From Bacteroidales bacterium (GTDB lineage Bacteria > Bacteroidota > Bacteroidia > Bacteroidales > UBA10428): a stretch of 64,000 bases of DNA. The position numbers and the translations under genes are program-made. The DNA lies in NCBI GenBank assembly GCA_035299085.1, contig DATGXG010000038.1, positions 1-64,000 on the forward strand, given 5' to 3'. The notes beneath the pieces are model-generated. The model searched no databases and had not been told where the DNA came from. It saw only the letters and a list, made by a program, of their open reading frames with translations. Position 1 is the stretch's first letter. Every line of letters starts with the position of its first letter. Shown one piece after another: positions 36,406 to 45,110 of this stretch.

Positions 36406-36667
36406 TACCATAATGCCGCTCCTCCGGAGCTTGGTGAGGTGTTAAATTAACTCTCTTCTACCATAATGTCGCTCCTCCGGAGCTGGCAGGTCCGTAGGAC
36501 CGGCATTATGGTAGTAACCAATGTAATTAATAACCCACCAGGTCCGTAGGACCGGTATTATGGTAGAAACCAATTCGCACAACAACCACCAGGTCCGTAG
36601 GACCGGCATTATGGTAGTAACCAATTCGCACAACAACCACCAGGTCCGTAGGACCGGCATTATGGTA
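36406..36667. repeat. REP-like palindrome array upstream of RAYT
   Basis: Five units lie in this 416-base gene-free gap: a half unit at 36406-36431, a full unit at 36459-36513, and three right-half units at 36540-36565, 36591-36616 and 36642-36667. The full unit has outer arms taccataatgtcg and cggcattatggta enclosing two inner palindromes, gctcctccggagc and ggtccgtaggacc. The last units repeat with a 51-base period together with a taaccaattcgcacaac spacer. Confidence 0.9.
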
Positions 36668-36699
36668 ATTAACAAATTAAAAACTAAACATCCAAAACC

Positions 36700-37161
36700 A
36701 TGGCAAACACTTATACTCAAATAAACGTCCATGCCATCTTCTCAGTAAAAGGCAGGGAAAATCTCCTGAATTCGAACATGCGTAATGAACTCTACGCATA
36801 TATATCAGGAATATTAAAAAACGAAAAAAATTATTCACTGGCAATTAATGGCTTTTCTGATCATGTTCACATATTTTTTGAATTAAACCCGGTCATTTCA
36901 ATTTCTGATTTGATAAATACAATAAAAACAAATTCATCAAAATGGGTTAATGAACAAAAATGGTTCCGAGGAAAATTTGCCTGGCAAACAGGTTATGCAG
37001 CATTTTCTTATTCGAGATCACAACGTCATAATGTAATTCAATATATCGTCAATCAGGAACAGCATCATCGATTGACTTCATTCAAAGAAGAGTATTTGAA
37101 ATTGCTTGAAATATTTGAAAAAGAATATGATATGAAATATGTATTTGAATTTTATGATTGA
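36700..37161 (+). CDS. IS200-like Y1 transposase, REP-associated (RAYT)
   Basis: The 153-residue protein is a Y1_Tnp HUH enzyme. It has the metal-binding histidine pair His55 and His57 in FSDHVHIFFEL, and the nucleophile Tyr115 in VIQYIVNQEQHH with Gln119. The segments INVHAIFSVKGRE and INTIKTNSSKWVNE are typical. Its length fits solo IS200-type enzymes. It is flanked on both sides by many copies of the same palindrome, which is the defining context of REP-associated tyrosine transposases. It appears intact. It would cut and join single-stranded hairpin DNA of the flanking repeats. Confidence 0.93.
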   Translation: MANTYTQINVHAIFSVKGRENLLNSNMRNELYAYISGILKNEKNYSLAINGFSDHVHIFFELNPVISISDLINTIKTNSSKWVNEQKWFRGKFAWQTGYAAFSYSRSQRHNVIQYIVNQEQHHRLTSFKEEYLKLLEIFEKEYDMKYVFEFYD

Positions 37162-37169
37162 GAATTTAA

Positions 37170-37406
37170 CTATAATGCCTCTCCGATGGAGCTTGTGAGG
37201 GGCTAAATAAACATTATTCTACCATAATGCCGCTCCTCCGGAGCTGACAGGACCGGCATTATGGTTGAAACCGATGTAATCATACACAGAATTACTATTT
37301 TACCATAATGCCGCTCCGATGGAGCTTGTGAGGTGCTAAATAAACATTATCTACCATAATGCCGCTCCTCCGGAGCTGACAGGTCCGTAGGACCGGCATT
37401 ATGGTA
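37170..37406. repeat. REP-like palindrome array downstream of RAYT
   Basis: Units lie at 37170-37192 (degenerate left half), 37220-37265 (shortened full unit, missing part of the inner ggtccgtaggacc), 37301-37326 (left half with gctccgatggagc) and 37352-37406 (full 55-base unit). They occupy most of the 328-base gap before the next gene. The remainder is AT-rich spacer. Confidence 0.9.
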
Positions 37407-37489
37407 GAAACCAAATTAATACATATAAAATTGCGTGACAAATTCGACTAAAAATATTTCCTTTGCACTTTCAACCATTTATTACCTGA

Positions 37490-38263
37490 ATGAATAAAAT
37501 TACGATCCTGCTTATATTCATTTCTTTTTTTTGCACTTCTCTCTCCGCTTTTTCCGAATCAAATGATACCATTCCACGGGTAAGCCATTTTCGGACATCG
37601 GTTTCAGCAACCACAAAAGGGATTTCTATGATTCCAACCTTCACCCTTGGTAAACCCGCAGCTCTTATTGAAATGTCAATGGGCCGGAATATTTCCTTTG
37701 ATCCGCAGTTTCGGATATCGATGGAAGGGAAACCATGGTCTTTTGTATTCTGGTTGCGGTATAAAGTTCCGCTTAAGAGTAAATTTCAGTTTACAGGCGG
37801 TATCCATCCTGCCTTTTCATTTAAGCCGGTAAAAGTCACATCCGGCGAAACCACTGAAGAGGTTATGACCGTCAGGCGCTACCTTGCCGGAGAAATCGTT
37901 CCCAATTATTTCATTTCAAAAAATACAAGCATCGGAATCTATTACCTATATTCCCATGGCATCGATAAACATGCGGTGAACAACACACACTTCCTTACTA
38001 TCAACGCCGGCTTTAACCATATCGGAACAGGAACAAACTTTTACCTGAAATTTTACCCCCAGCTATATTATTTAAACACCGCGAATACCTATGGCTATTA
38101 CTTCACTTATACCCTCACCCTGGCTCATAATAAACTGCCATTCTCTGTTTCATCGCTGATAAACAAAGCCATTGAAACTCACATTAAAGGCAGCGATGAT
38201 TTTGTATGGAATATCAGCCTCACCTACACGTTCAATAAAAACTATATCCCCAGGCGTGCATAA
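37490..38263 (+). CDS. Hypothetical outer-membrane beta-barrel protein
   Basis: The 257-residue protein has a signal peptide (cleavage near LSAF-SESN) and a body of regularly spaced aromatic strands. Examples are FVFWLRYKVP, FQFTGGIHPAFSF, NTSIGIYYLYSHG and NFYLKFYPQLYYL. This suggests a 10-12 strand barrel. The final strand is WNISLTYTFN with a short basic tail. No family is recognised. The following gene starts 48 bases later on the same strand. Confidence 0.65.
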   Translation: MNKITILLIFISFFCTSLSAFSESNDTIPRVSHFRTSVSATTKGISMIPTFTLGKPAALIEMSMGRNISFDPQFRISMEGKPWSFVFWLRYKVPLKSKFQFTGGIHPAFSFKPVKVTSGETTEEVMTVRRYLAGEIVPNYFISKNTSIGIYYLYSHGIDKHAVNNTHFLTINAGFNHIGTGTNFYLKFYPQLYYLNTANTYGYYFTYTLTLAHNKLPFSVSSLINKAIETHIKGSDDFVWNISLTYTFNKNYIPRRA

Positions 38264-38311
38264 GGAAGTGCTTTTTCCTAACTTAACCTCCTCAATAAAT
38301 TCAATCCGGCC

Positions 38312-38836
38312 ATGAGGATAAAAATTCGGATTTTCATTTTATTTTTTGGTCCATTATCATGTTTTCAACCGACTTTTCCGCAGTGTAATGCAGATTCATC
38401 TGTTACAGCCGATACATCCTATCTTATCCGGTATAAAGGATACGTGGGATATATATTCCCCGGAGGCTACCACGGCGACATCGTCGATTACAGTATTAAA
38501 ACGTTCAGGCTCACGATAGACCAGGTTAACAGGGTTGAAAAAATCCTTCTTCAGCAATACAACGAGGCGTTCAAAAATGATTCCCGGGTATCAAGGACCT
38601 ACCAGCCTGTCGATCATTTATCAGCTTATCTGAAGGAGTTTGACAGGCAGTATCTCGGGTTCTTCAATCTTCAGGGTGAACGCTCAGCGCTTGTTTTGCT
38701 GTCTCGTCGAAAGGAGGGCAAACAATATTTCAATTGCTTCGACCGCGTAATGAGCGTTGGAGAAGGAGATTTCTATGCAAAAAACCAGCGGTTTTTTATC
38801 GTTAACCTCGACCGAAAAACCCTATCCCTGCCCTGA
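38312..38836 (+). CDS. Hypothetical exported protein
   Basis: This 174-residue protein has a signal peptide (FILFFGPLSCFQPTFPQ) and a mixed alpha/beta body not assigned to a family. The region RYKGYVGYIFPGGYHGD is glycine- and aromatic-rich, and ESLLQQY-like and DRQYLGFFNLQGERSALVL segments follow. It is probably periplasmic. It lies between the barrel gene and the Nramp gene on one strand. A run of taaaccc-type short repeats separates it from the Nramp gene. Confidence 0.6.
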   Translation: MRIKIRIFILFFGPLSCFQPTFPQCNADSSVTADTSYLIRYKGYVGYIFPGGYHGDIVDYSIKTFRLTIDQVNRVEKILLQQYNEAFKNDSRVSRTYQPVDHLSAYLKEFDRQYLGFFNLQGERSALVLLSRRKEGKQYFNCFDRVMSVGEGDFYAKNQRFFIVNLDRKTLSLP

Positions 38837-38864
38837 TTACTGGTTCTTTGAATATCCAACCTCT

Positions 38865-38921
38865 GAACTTCTAAACTTTTAAACCCTTAAAACATCTAAA
38901 CCCCTAAACCCCTAAACAGCT
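38865..38921. repeat. Short tandem ctaaaccc-like repeats
   Basis: About eight degenerate copies of ctaaac/ttaaaccc lie directly before the Nramp start. They are low complexity and could affect promoter spacing if they vary in number. Confidence 0.55.
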
Positions 38922-38926
38922 ACACA

Positions 38927-40192
38927 ATGTTCGGCAGTCTCCTACGAAATATTGATCGCAAAGACTACAAGGCACGCTTCCAGGCGCTTGAGATACTCAA
39001 ATTCATAGGCCCGGGTTTACTGGTTACCGTCGGTTTCATTGATCCCGGAAACTGGGCTTCCAACCTGGCTGCAGGATCGAACTATGGATACGCGCTTCTG
39101 TGGATGGTAACTCTTTCCACCATCATGCTCATTTTGTTGCAACATAACGTAGCGCACCTGGGGATTGCAACCGGACTATGCCTTTCAGAAGCAGCAGCCA
39201 TCTATGTAAAAAGGCGTTTTGCCCGTTTTCTTCTTTCATCGGCAATGCTCGCCTCTGTTTCCACCTCTCTTGCCGAAATTCTCGGAGGAGCAATTGCCCT
39301 GAAGATGCTGTTCAACGTTCCTGTCAGAGCCGGTGCATTGCTTGTAACCCTATTCGTTTTCGTAATGCTGTTTACGAATTCATATAAAATGATTGAGAAA
39401 TGGATCATCGCTTTTGTCTCGGTGATCGGATTGTCGTTTTTATATGAGCTTTCGCTTGTTAATGTCGACTGGGATTCCGCTATAAGAGGCTGGGTTGTTC
39501 CTTCTTTTCCTTCGGGATCCATCATCATCATCATGAGCGTGCTGGGTGCGGTGGTCATGCCTCATAACCTTTACCTGCATTCAGAAATTATCCAGAGCAG
39601 GCAGTGGAACCTTGAAAACGACACTGTTATTAAAAGACAGCTCAGGTATGAATACCTCGATACGCTGATATCCATGATTATTGGCTGGGCCATCAACAGC
39701 GCCATGATCATCCTGGCTGCAGCTGCATTTTTTAAAAGCAAAACGCCGGTTACTCATCTTGAGCAGGCAAATGCCCTTCTGGCCCCCCTGTTAAACAATC
39801 ATGCCGCTGTAATATTTGCAGTAGCCCTGTTGTTTTCAGGCCTGTCTTCAAGCATCACATCGGGAATGGCAGCTGGTACCATATTCGCTGGCATGTACAA
39901 GGAACCTTACGATATTAAGGATAACCATTCACGACTGGGGGTTTTAATATCCCTGATCCTTGCTCTCCTTATTATTCTGGTTATTTCGAACCCGTTTAAA
40001 GGACTCATTATTTCACAAATGTGTCTGAGCATACAATTGCCGTTTACCATCTTTCTGCAGGTTTACCTTACCTCGTCGGAAAAGGTGATGGGTAAACATA
40101 AAAATTCAACTTCTGCAAAGATCATACTTTACGGCCTGGGTGTGATTGTGACTGCATTCAATATCGCGCTGCTGGTGAGTTTGGTGCGGTAG
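38927..40192 (+). CDS. Nramp-family divalent metal transporter
   Basis: The 421-residue membrane protein has about 11 helices and both Nramp signature motifs: DPGN in helix 1 (GFIDPGNWASNLAAG) and MPHN in helix 6 (GAVVMPHNLYLHSEII). These unwound segments bind the metal ion in the family. SGLSSSITSGMAAGT near helix 8 also fits. The protein would import manganese or iron with protons. The MPHN methionine, which selects transition metals over calcium and magnesium, is conserved. No metal-responsive regulator is adjacent. Confidence 0.92.
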   Translation: MFGSLLRNIDRKDYKARFQALEILKFIGPGLLVTVGFIDPGNWASNLAAGSNYGYALLWMVTLSTIMLILLQHNVAHLGIATGLCLSEAAAIYVKRRFARFLLSSAMLASVSTSLAEILGGAIALKMLFNVPVRAGALLVTLFVFVMLFTNSYKMIEKWIIAFVSVIGLSFLYELSLVNVDWDSAIRGWVVPSFPSGSIIIIMSVLGAVVMPHNLYLHSEIIQSRQWNLENDTVIKRQLRYEYLDTLISMIIGWAINSAMIILAAAAFFKSKTPVTHLEQANALLAPLLNNHAAVIFAVALLFSGLSSSITSGMAAGTIFAGMYKEPYDIKDNHSRLGVLISLILALLIILVISNPFKGLIISQMCLSIQLPFTIFLQVYLTSSEKVMGKHKNSTSAKIILYGLGVIVTAFNIALLVSLVR

Positions 40193-40199
40193 ATTTTCC

Positions 40200-40527
40200 T
40201 TTCTTTTTCCTGTCAAAAAGAAAGGAACAAAGAAAAGACCAGACAAAACGACTCCCAACGCGCTCTGCTGCAAGGCAGGAATTTCTAACAAACGGTTGCA
40301 AGCTCGTTTCTAAGAAATTCCAGCCTTGCAGCATTCACAGCCACGACGGCTCCCCGTTTTGTCCTGGCCCACCCACGGTGCTTCGATTACCGTTTGCAAT
40401 TTATAACAAAGCAGTGAGATGGTGTTATTGACTATCCGCTTCATTGAACATAGAGATAACGCCTGAGGACCGTTCCGTCCGCCTCTGAAAAAACGCGTTA
40501 AAAAAATTGCTGCTGAAAAAAAGTAAC
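40200..40527. repeat. Large dispersed repeat with nested inverted repeats
   Basis: This 335-base gene-free gap holds a long imperfect hairpin, gctgcaaggcaggaatttct with agaaattccagccttgcagc. It also holds ccccgttttgtcctggcccacccacggtgctt, cgcctctgaaaaaacgcgtt and a gtaactcagggttcgggg end. The last three modules recur, partly inverted, at 55081-55500. I see no reading frame of interest. Confidence 0.7.
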
Positions 40528-42441
40528 TCAGGGTTCGGGGTGAAACCCCGATAAAACCGGCAGCACTACTTTACTCGGATGCTCAGCATCATGGTAAATT
40601 CGGATGAAGCACTTCTGAAAGTCTTCCGGTGTGGCTTCGTAAATATTTACAAAAGTCTGGGGATTCCTGTCAGCAAGCGGAAACCAGCTACTCTGAACCT
40701 GAACCATAACCCTGTGCCCTTTTTTAAAACAATGCGCCACATCAGCAATAGAAAATGCCACCTCTTCAATTTTACCGGGAGTAAAAGCTTCAGGAACTTC
40801 ATAACTGTGACGGTACCTTCCCCTGAAAATTTCTCCATGAACGAGCATTTCATAACCTCCCATCGGGTAAACCTGCGGATGATCGACAGGATCATAGATG
40901 TTCACATCATTATACGAAAGGCTGTCGGGAAACACGTCAATGAGCTTTACAACAAAATCAGCGTCGGTACCTGTGATTGACACAAAGAGATCCGCCTTTA
41001 CCACACCGGTCACAGTCAGGTCTTCTGAAAGAATATCACTTTGAAAAGCGATTACATCAGGTCGCCTTTCTGCAAACCGCTGGTCATCAGTCATGTAATT
41101 CCTTGTCCGGTTAAAATGTACATCTTCGGTATAAGGCACCGGTTTTGAAGGGTCACTAACATACTCTTCAAACTCATCACTCGTCCATGGGAAGTTTACC
41201 CCGAGACCGCCTTGGCTTTGAAAGAAAACTTCTGTTTCTCTGGCATCTGCCGGTGGCCATTCATTAAATTGTTGCCATTTGTTTTCGCCTGTAATAAAAA
41301 TGTTGGCCTCGGCAATCGATGAAACACTGCCCTTCCCTTTCAGGTAATAATTGAAAAACGGTATTTCGATGTTCTGCTGGTACCAGGTCGAAGTATTCTG
41401 GTCAAACGGTATATTCCCCAGGTGGGTTCCGTCGTTAAAAGCCCATTGATTATGGTACCAGGGGCCCATCACAATCCGGTTGAATTCTTTACCCGGGTTG
41501 CTTTTTTCAGCCGCTTTATATGAGTTCCAGGCACCCCAGTTATCCTCGGCATCAAATAAACCTCCTACCCAAAGCATGGCAGGATGTAGTTCTTTGGTTG
41601 CATTCCTGGCATCACGGGCTTTCCACCAGTCGTCATAATCGGCATGTGCATATAAATCTTTCCAGAATTGAACCGAATCACCGCAAAGCTTTGCGAACTC
41701 AGGTAATGGACCGGTTTCAAGAAAATACTTATAATTATCATGTACAGGTACACCCAGTGATGCAGGAGCTGAATCGGTCGGGTACGGATGCGGCAGACCG
41801 AAGCCACCTCCCTGCGGTGAATAAAAATTAAAGGCATCCATAAGAAAAAATGCACCGTTATGGTGAAAATCATCGCCAATGAACCAGTTGGTAACCGGCG
41901 CCTGGGGACTTACGGCAACAAGTGCAGGATGGTTGGAGGCTGCAGCCATCGTGGAAAAGAATCCGGGATAGGAAATGCCAAAAACACCGACTTTCCCATT
42001 ATTATGGGGTATGTTTTTAATAAGCCAATCAATTGTATCCCATGAATCGGTTGACTCATCCGTATCGCCTTCTTTTTTAACCGGAATAAACGGCCTGACA
42101 TTCACAAACTGCCCTTCACTCATCCATCGGCCCCGTACATCCTGCGTTACCAGGATGTATCCCTCATGCATATAAGCAATCATGTAACTGTTCCAGGCAT
42201 TGTTCATCTTATCTTCTCCATAGGGCGAGCATGAATAAGGGGTTCGTGTTATAAGTATCGGGTGATTCTCCGTATTATCTTTCGGATAATAGATCGAGGT
42301 AAATAACTTTACCCCGTCACGCATGGTAATGTATTTTTCCATTTTGGCATAATGCGTTACAGCCCAAATACTGTCAGCATTTTGGGCCTGCACCGCAGTA
42401 ATGCAGGCAAGGAAAAGGATGCTTGGAATAATTTTTTTCAC
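40528..42441 (-). CDS. CocE/NonD-family serine hydrolase
   Basis: The 637-residue protein has a signal peptide (cleavage near AVQA-QNAD). The N-terminal alpha/beta-hydrolase part has the nucleophile Ser157 in GVFGISYPG, preceded by VTQDVRGRWMSEG. The C-terminal jelly-roll domain resembles the X-Pro dipeptidyl-peptidase C-terminus (LFVSITGTDADFVVKLIDV). Characterised relatives are cocaine esterase, alpha-amino acid ester hydrolases and glutaryl-7-ACA acylases, which cleave acyl esters or amides. The natural substrate is unknown, though a secreted peptide or amino-acid derivative is likely. The gene is transcribed alone. Confidence 0.9.
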   Translation of the reverse strand: MKKIIPSILFLACITAVQAQNADSIWAVTHYAKMEKYITMRDGVKLFTSIYYPKDNTENHPILITRTPYSCSPYGEDKMNNAWNSYMIAYMHEGYILVTQDVRGRWMSEGQFVNVRPFIPVKKEGDTDESTDSWDTIDWLIKNIPHNNGKVGVFGISYPGFFSTMAAASNHPALVAVSPQAPVTNWFIGDDFHHNGAFFLMDAFNFYSPQGGGFGLPHPYPTDSAPASLGVPVHDNYKYFLETGPLPEFAKLCGDSVQFWKDLYAHADYDDWWKARDARNATKELHPAMLWVGGLFDAEDNWGAWNSYKAAEKSNPGKEFNRIVMGPWYHNQWAFNDGTHLGNIPFDQNTSTWYQQNIEIPFFNYYLKGKGSVSSIAEANIFITGENKWQQFNEWPPADARETEVFFQSQGGLGVNFPWTSDEFEEYVSDPSKPVPYTEDVHFNRTRNYMTDDQRFAERRPDVIAFQSDILSEDLTVTGVVKADLFVSITGTDADFVVKLIDVFPDSLSYNDVNIYDPVDHPQVYPMGGYEMLVHGEIFRGRYRHSYEVPEAFTPGKIEEVAFSIADVAHCFKKGHRVMVQVQSSWFPLADRNPQTFVNIYEATPEDFQKCFIRIYHDAEHPSKVVLPVLSGFHPEP

Positions 42442-42499
42442 AGGTGAATATTTTAAATAAAGATAATAATTTATCGGTTGATCTGTTGGTCTTATTCAA

Positions 42500-42632
42500 T
42501 ACCTCACCCCTGCCGCTCTCCTTGCAGAGAGAAGGGAAAGAACGGTTTAAGATTAATTTTGGTATAATCAGATAAATCATTCTGTGTTCCTTCTCCCCTC
42601 TCCTCCAAGGAGAGGGGCCGGGGGTGAGGTGT
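42500..42632. repeat. Composite inverted repeat with acctcacccc ends
   Basis: The left end acctcacccctgccgctctcc and the right end ggagaggggccgggggtgaggt are near-complementary and enclose about 90 bases. This is a widely dispersed type of intergenic repeat. Confidence 0.65.
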
Positions 42633-42716
42633 TGACGGATATCTTCATTTTTCCCCAACTTTTCATTGAAATGCCAACCAGTATTGTAAATTTGTAGGTA
42701 TGTTCATCCTGTTTTC

Positions 42717-43571
42717 ATGAAACTATTCCTGTTTTTCCTGCTTATTACCATTATGCATTTTCAGCTGATATCTCAGGAAATTTGCTCCCCGGGTGACATA
42801 AAAATATTTAATTCCATCATTAATTTTTCCAAACAAACACATCTTTCAGATTCCTCAATTGACCGAATAATCCTTGAAACAGGAAAGCAATTCCTGGGCA
42901 CTCCTTATGTGGGTGGCGTTCTCGACGAACCGGAAAATGAAAATCTGGTTATTAACTTAACTGGACTGGATTGTGTCACTTTCCTTGAAAGCACCCTGGC
43001 TCTCGCCATAATAATCAAATCCGATAAAGCCGGCTTCAGTGATTTTTGCAGGGAATTGAAATATATTCGTTACAGAAACGGGATAATGAACGGTTACGGA
43101 TCGCGGTTGCATTATTTTTACGATTGGATCAGGGATAATGAACAAAAAGGAATTCTTGAGAATATTACAAAGGAAATCGGGGGAATATCTTTTGACAAGA
43201 AGATTGAAGCCATGTCGGCTCAAAGGGACAAAAATCCGCATCTTAAGAATGACAGCGCTTTTCGTGCAATCAGGAAGGCCGAGGAGGAGCTGACTTTAAT
43301 GGATAAATATTTTATTCCTAAAGAAGAAATAAAAAAGGCAGAATCAAAAATTCATGACGGAGACCTGGTAGCTTTTGCAACCACGCTTCAAGGGATGGAA
43401 GTAGCCCATGTAGGAATCGCAATTCATTTAAACAATGAACTGCACCTGATGCATGCCTCCTCATTGGATAAAAAGGTTGAAATTTCAGATATCACGTTAT
43501 CAGAATTCGCTTTTAAAAAGGCATCGTATCTCGGTATCATCGTAGCAAGGATACAGCGGCCTCAATTATAA
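42717..43571 (+). CDS. DUF1460 NlpC/P60-like amidase
   Basis: The 284-residue protein has a signal peptide (FLLITIMHFQLISQ) and matches DUF1460. Catalytic Cys86 lies in LTGLDCVTFLE and the catalytic His231 in EVAHVGIAIH. The N-terminal FLGTPYVGGVLDEP segment is also typical. Structural work on this family shows a papain-like fold related to NlpC/P60 cell-wall amidases acting on muropeptides. It would act in the periplasm on peptidoglycan stem peptides. It is transcribed alone, between two repeat-rich gaps. Confidence 0.9.
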   Translation: MKLFLFFLLITIMHFQLISQEICSPGDIKIFNSIINFSKQTHLSDSSIDRIILETGKQFLGTPYVGGVLDEPENENLVINLTGLDCVTFLESTLALAIIIKSDKAGFSDFCRELKYIRYRNGIMNGYGSRLHYFYDWIRDNEQKGILENITKEIGGISFDKKIEAMSAQRDKNPHLKNDSAFRAIRKAEEELTLMDKYFIPKEEIKKAESKIHDGDLVAFATTLQGMEVAHVGIAIHLNNELHLMHASSLDKKVEISDITLSEFAFKKASYLGIIVARIQRPQL

Positions 43572-43621
43572 AGTCATTACAAGTAAGAACACCTTTTAAA
43601 GGATAACCCGGTGAAATGACA

Positions 43622-43730
43622 ACACATTTACACAGAGGTTCACAGAGGTACCACAGAGTTTCACAGAGCAAAAATATATTCTCTCAGTGGTTCTCTGTGC
43701 CTGCTCCGTGGTGCATCCCCGCACAGGCAC
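43622..43730. repeat. cacagag-rich repeat
   Basis: Direct units cacagaggttcacagaggtaccacagag are followed by an inverted counterpart ctctgtgcctgctccgtggtg. This is a known style of dispersed intergenic repeat. The 225-base gap otherwise holds AT-rich sequence before the next gene. Confidence 0.55.
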
Positions 43731-43796
43731 ACCGTTTATTTGTTTAACTTATTTACAATTATTTAAGTTATTTGTTATTGTAAAAAAAACAATAAA

Positions 43797-44144
43797 ATGA
43801 AAAAACCTCCCGTTCCTGTTCTCCTTGTTGCCGTACTTTTTATATTCGCCGGTATAATGGGTGTTGTTTATCACTGGCGGGATTTCAACGATCCTCAAAT
43901 GGGACTAAACGAATCTCTTCTCGCAGTGGCAATCCGGGTTCTGGCTGTAATTTGCGGAATTCTTTTACTACTCCGGTTTAACTGGTCGCGTTGGCTGGCC
44001 GTTGCCTGGCTTTTATATCATGTAATTCTGAGTGCATTCCATAGTACTTCGGAACTTCTTGTGCATATTGCCTTTTTAATCGCTGTCTCATTATTGTTGT
44101 TCCTGCCTTCATCCGGGGCATATTTCCGGAAGAAAACATTATAA
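43797..44144 (+). CDS. Small four-helix membrane protein
   Basis: The 115-residue product has four predicted membrane helices: VPVLLVAVLFIFAGIMGVV, AVAIRVLAVICGILLLL, WLAVAWLLYHVILSAF and LLVHIAFLIAVSLLLFL. The loops carry RFNWSRW and a basic C-terminus. The family is not recognised. It lies 18 bases before an alpha/beta hydrolase on the same strand and is probably co-transcribed. Confidence 0.7.
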   Translation: MKKPPVPVLLVAVLFIFAGIMGVVYHWRDFNDPQMGLNESLLAVAIRVLAVICGILLLLRFNWSRWLAVAWLLYHVILSAFHSTSELLVHIAFLIAVSLLLFLPSSGAYFRKKTL

Positions 44145-44162
44145 CTGATTCTGAAATTAATT

Positions 44163-45068
44163 ATGAGCGTTGATATAGCAAAGAATGTAGGTCCTTCGGG
44201 GATAAATATGGCATATGAGCGATTTGGTGATCTGTCTGCAACTCCTGTATTCCTTATTATGGGTGGGGGGGCCCAAATGATCACCTGGCCTGATGAATTC
44301 TGCAGGCAACTGGCAAACCATGGTTTGCAGGTAATCCGTTTCGATAATCGCGATGCAGGGTTGTCAACCCACTTCAATAATGCTCCGGTACCCGATTTTG
44401 CTGCAACGATGCGGGGTGATTTTTCAACTGTTTCATACAGTCTTTCTGATATGGCAGCGGATACTATTGGCCTTATACGAGCTCTCGGGTTTGATAGTGT
44501 TCACCTTGTGGGGGCATCCATGGGCGGAATGATCGCACAAACAGTGGCCATTGAATATCCGCAACGTGTAAAATCGCTTACCTCCATGATGTCCACAACA
44601 GGAGCCTCCGGTGTGGGCCAGACCGATTTTGCCACCTTATCGTCTGTCGGTACTCCGCCCGATCCCAATAACAGGGAAGAATATATTGAATGGCAGATAA
44701 AAGGAGTTAAAGCGGTAGGTTCACCTGTTTATCCTTTTGATGAAGAAGGAGCCCGTGAACGTTTTAACATTGCCTGGGAGAGGGATCATGATCCTTTGGG
44801 TATGCTTAGGCAGGCCGTGTCGGTTATAAAAACAGGAGACCGCACAGAACGGCTTCGGAAGTTAAAGGTTCCAACCCTTGTTATTCATGGCAAAGCCGAC
44901 AAAATGATTCATGTAAGCGGTGGAATAGCGACCGCTGAAGCTATTCCCGGCGCCAGGCTTGAACTTTTTGAAGGTATGGGACATGGATTTCCCCGGGAAC
45001 TTTGGTCTCACTTCACAGATCTCATTGCTGATCATGTGAATAATGCAGCAACAAAAACCGCAGAGTGA
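44163..45068 (+). CDS. Alpha/beta hydrolase
   Basis: The 301-residue cytosolic protein has the oxyanion-hole region LIMGGGAQMITWP, FDNRDAGLST, and the nucleophile elbow GASMGGM with Ser119. The acid region is HGKADKMIHV and the catalytic His lies in GMGHGFP. The FDNRDAGLS block and overall form resemble esterases of the rdmC/EstB-like group. The substrate is unknown. A hairpin overlapping the stop codon probably ends transcription. Confidence 0.88.
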   Translation: MSVDIAKNVGPSGINMAYERFGDLSATPVFLIMGGGAQMITWPDEFCRQLANHGLQVIRFDNRDAGLSTHFNNAPVPDFAATMRGDFSTVSYSLSDMAADTIGLIRALGFDSVHLVGASMGGMIAQTVAIEYPQRVKSLTSMMSTTGASGVGQTDFATLSSVGTPPDPNNREEYIEWQIKGVKAVGSPVYPFDEEGARERFNIAWERDHDPLGMLRQAVSVIKTGDRTERLRKLKVPTLVIHGKADKMIHVSGGIATAEAIPGARLELFEGMGHGFPRELWSHFTDLIADHVNNAATKTAE

Positions 45069-45092
45069 TGAATAACGATCTCCCTGCGGTTT
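45055..45092. terminator. Hairpin terminator overlapping hydrolase stop
   Basis: Arms aaaccgcag and ctgcggttt pair across the stop codon region, with an A-run on the left (45053-45057) and a weak T-rich tail on the right. It lies between the convergent hydrolase and oxidoreductase genes. Confidence 0.55.
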
Positions 45093-45110
45093 CTCTTAAA
45101 AGTCCGGTTT

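Noticed and set aside
36442..36732. Minus-strand frame with repeated VLRTWWLLCELV peptide
   Set aside because: It is the antisense of the REP-like array. The peptide repeat simply follows the 51-base DNA repeat.
40200..40527. Possible CRISPR or phage attachment structure in the hairpin-rich gap
   Set aside because: The repeats are inverted, not regularly spaced direct repeats, and no cas or integrase gene is near.
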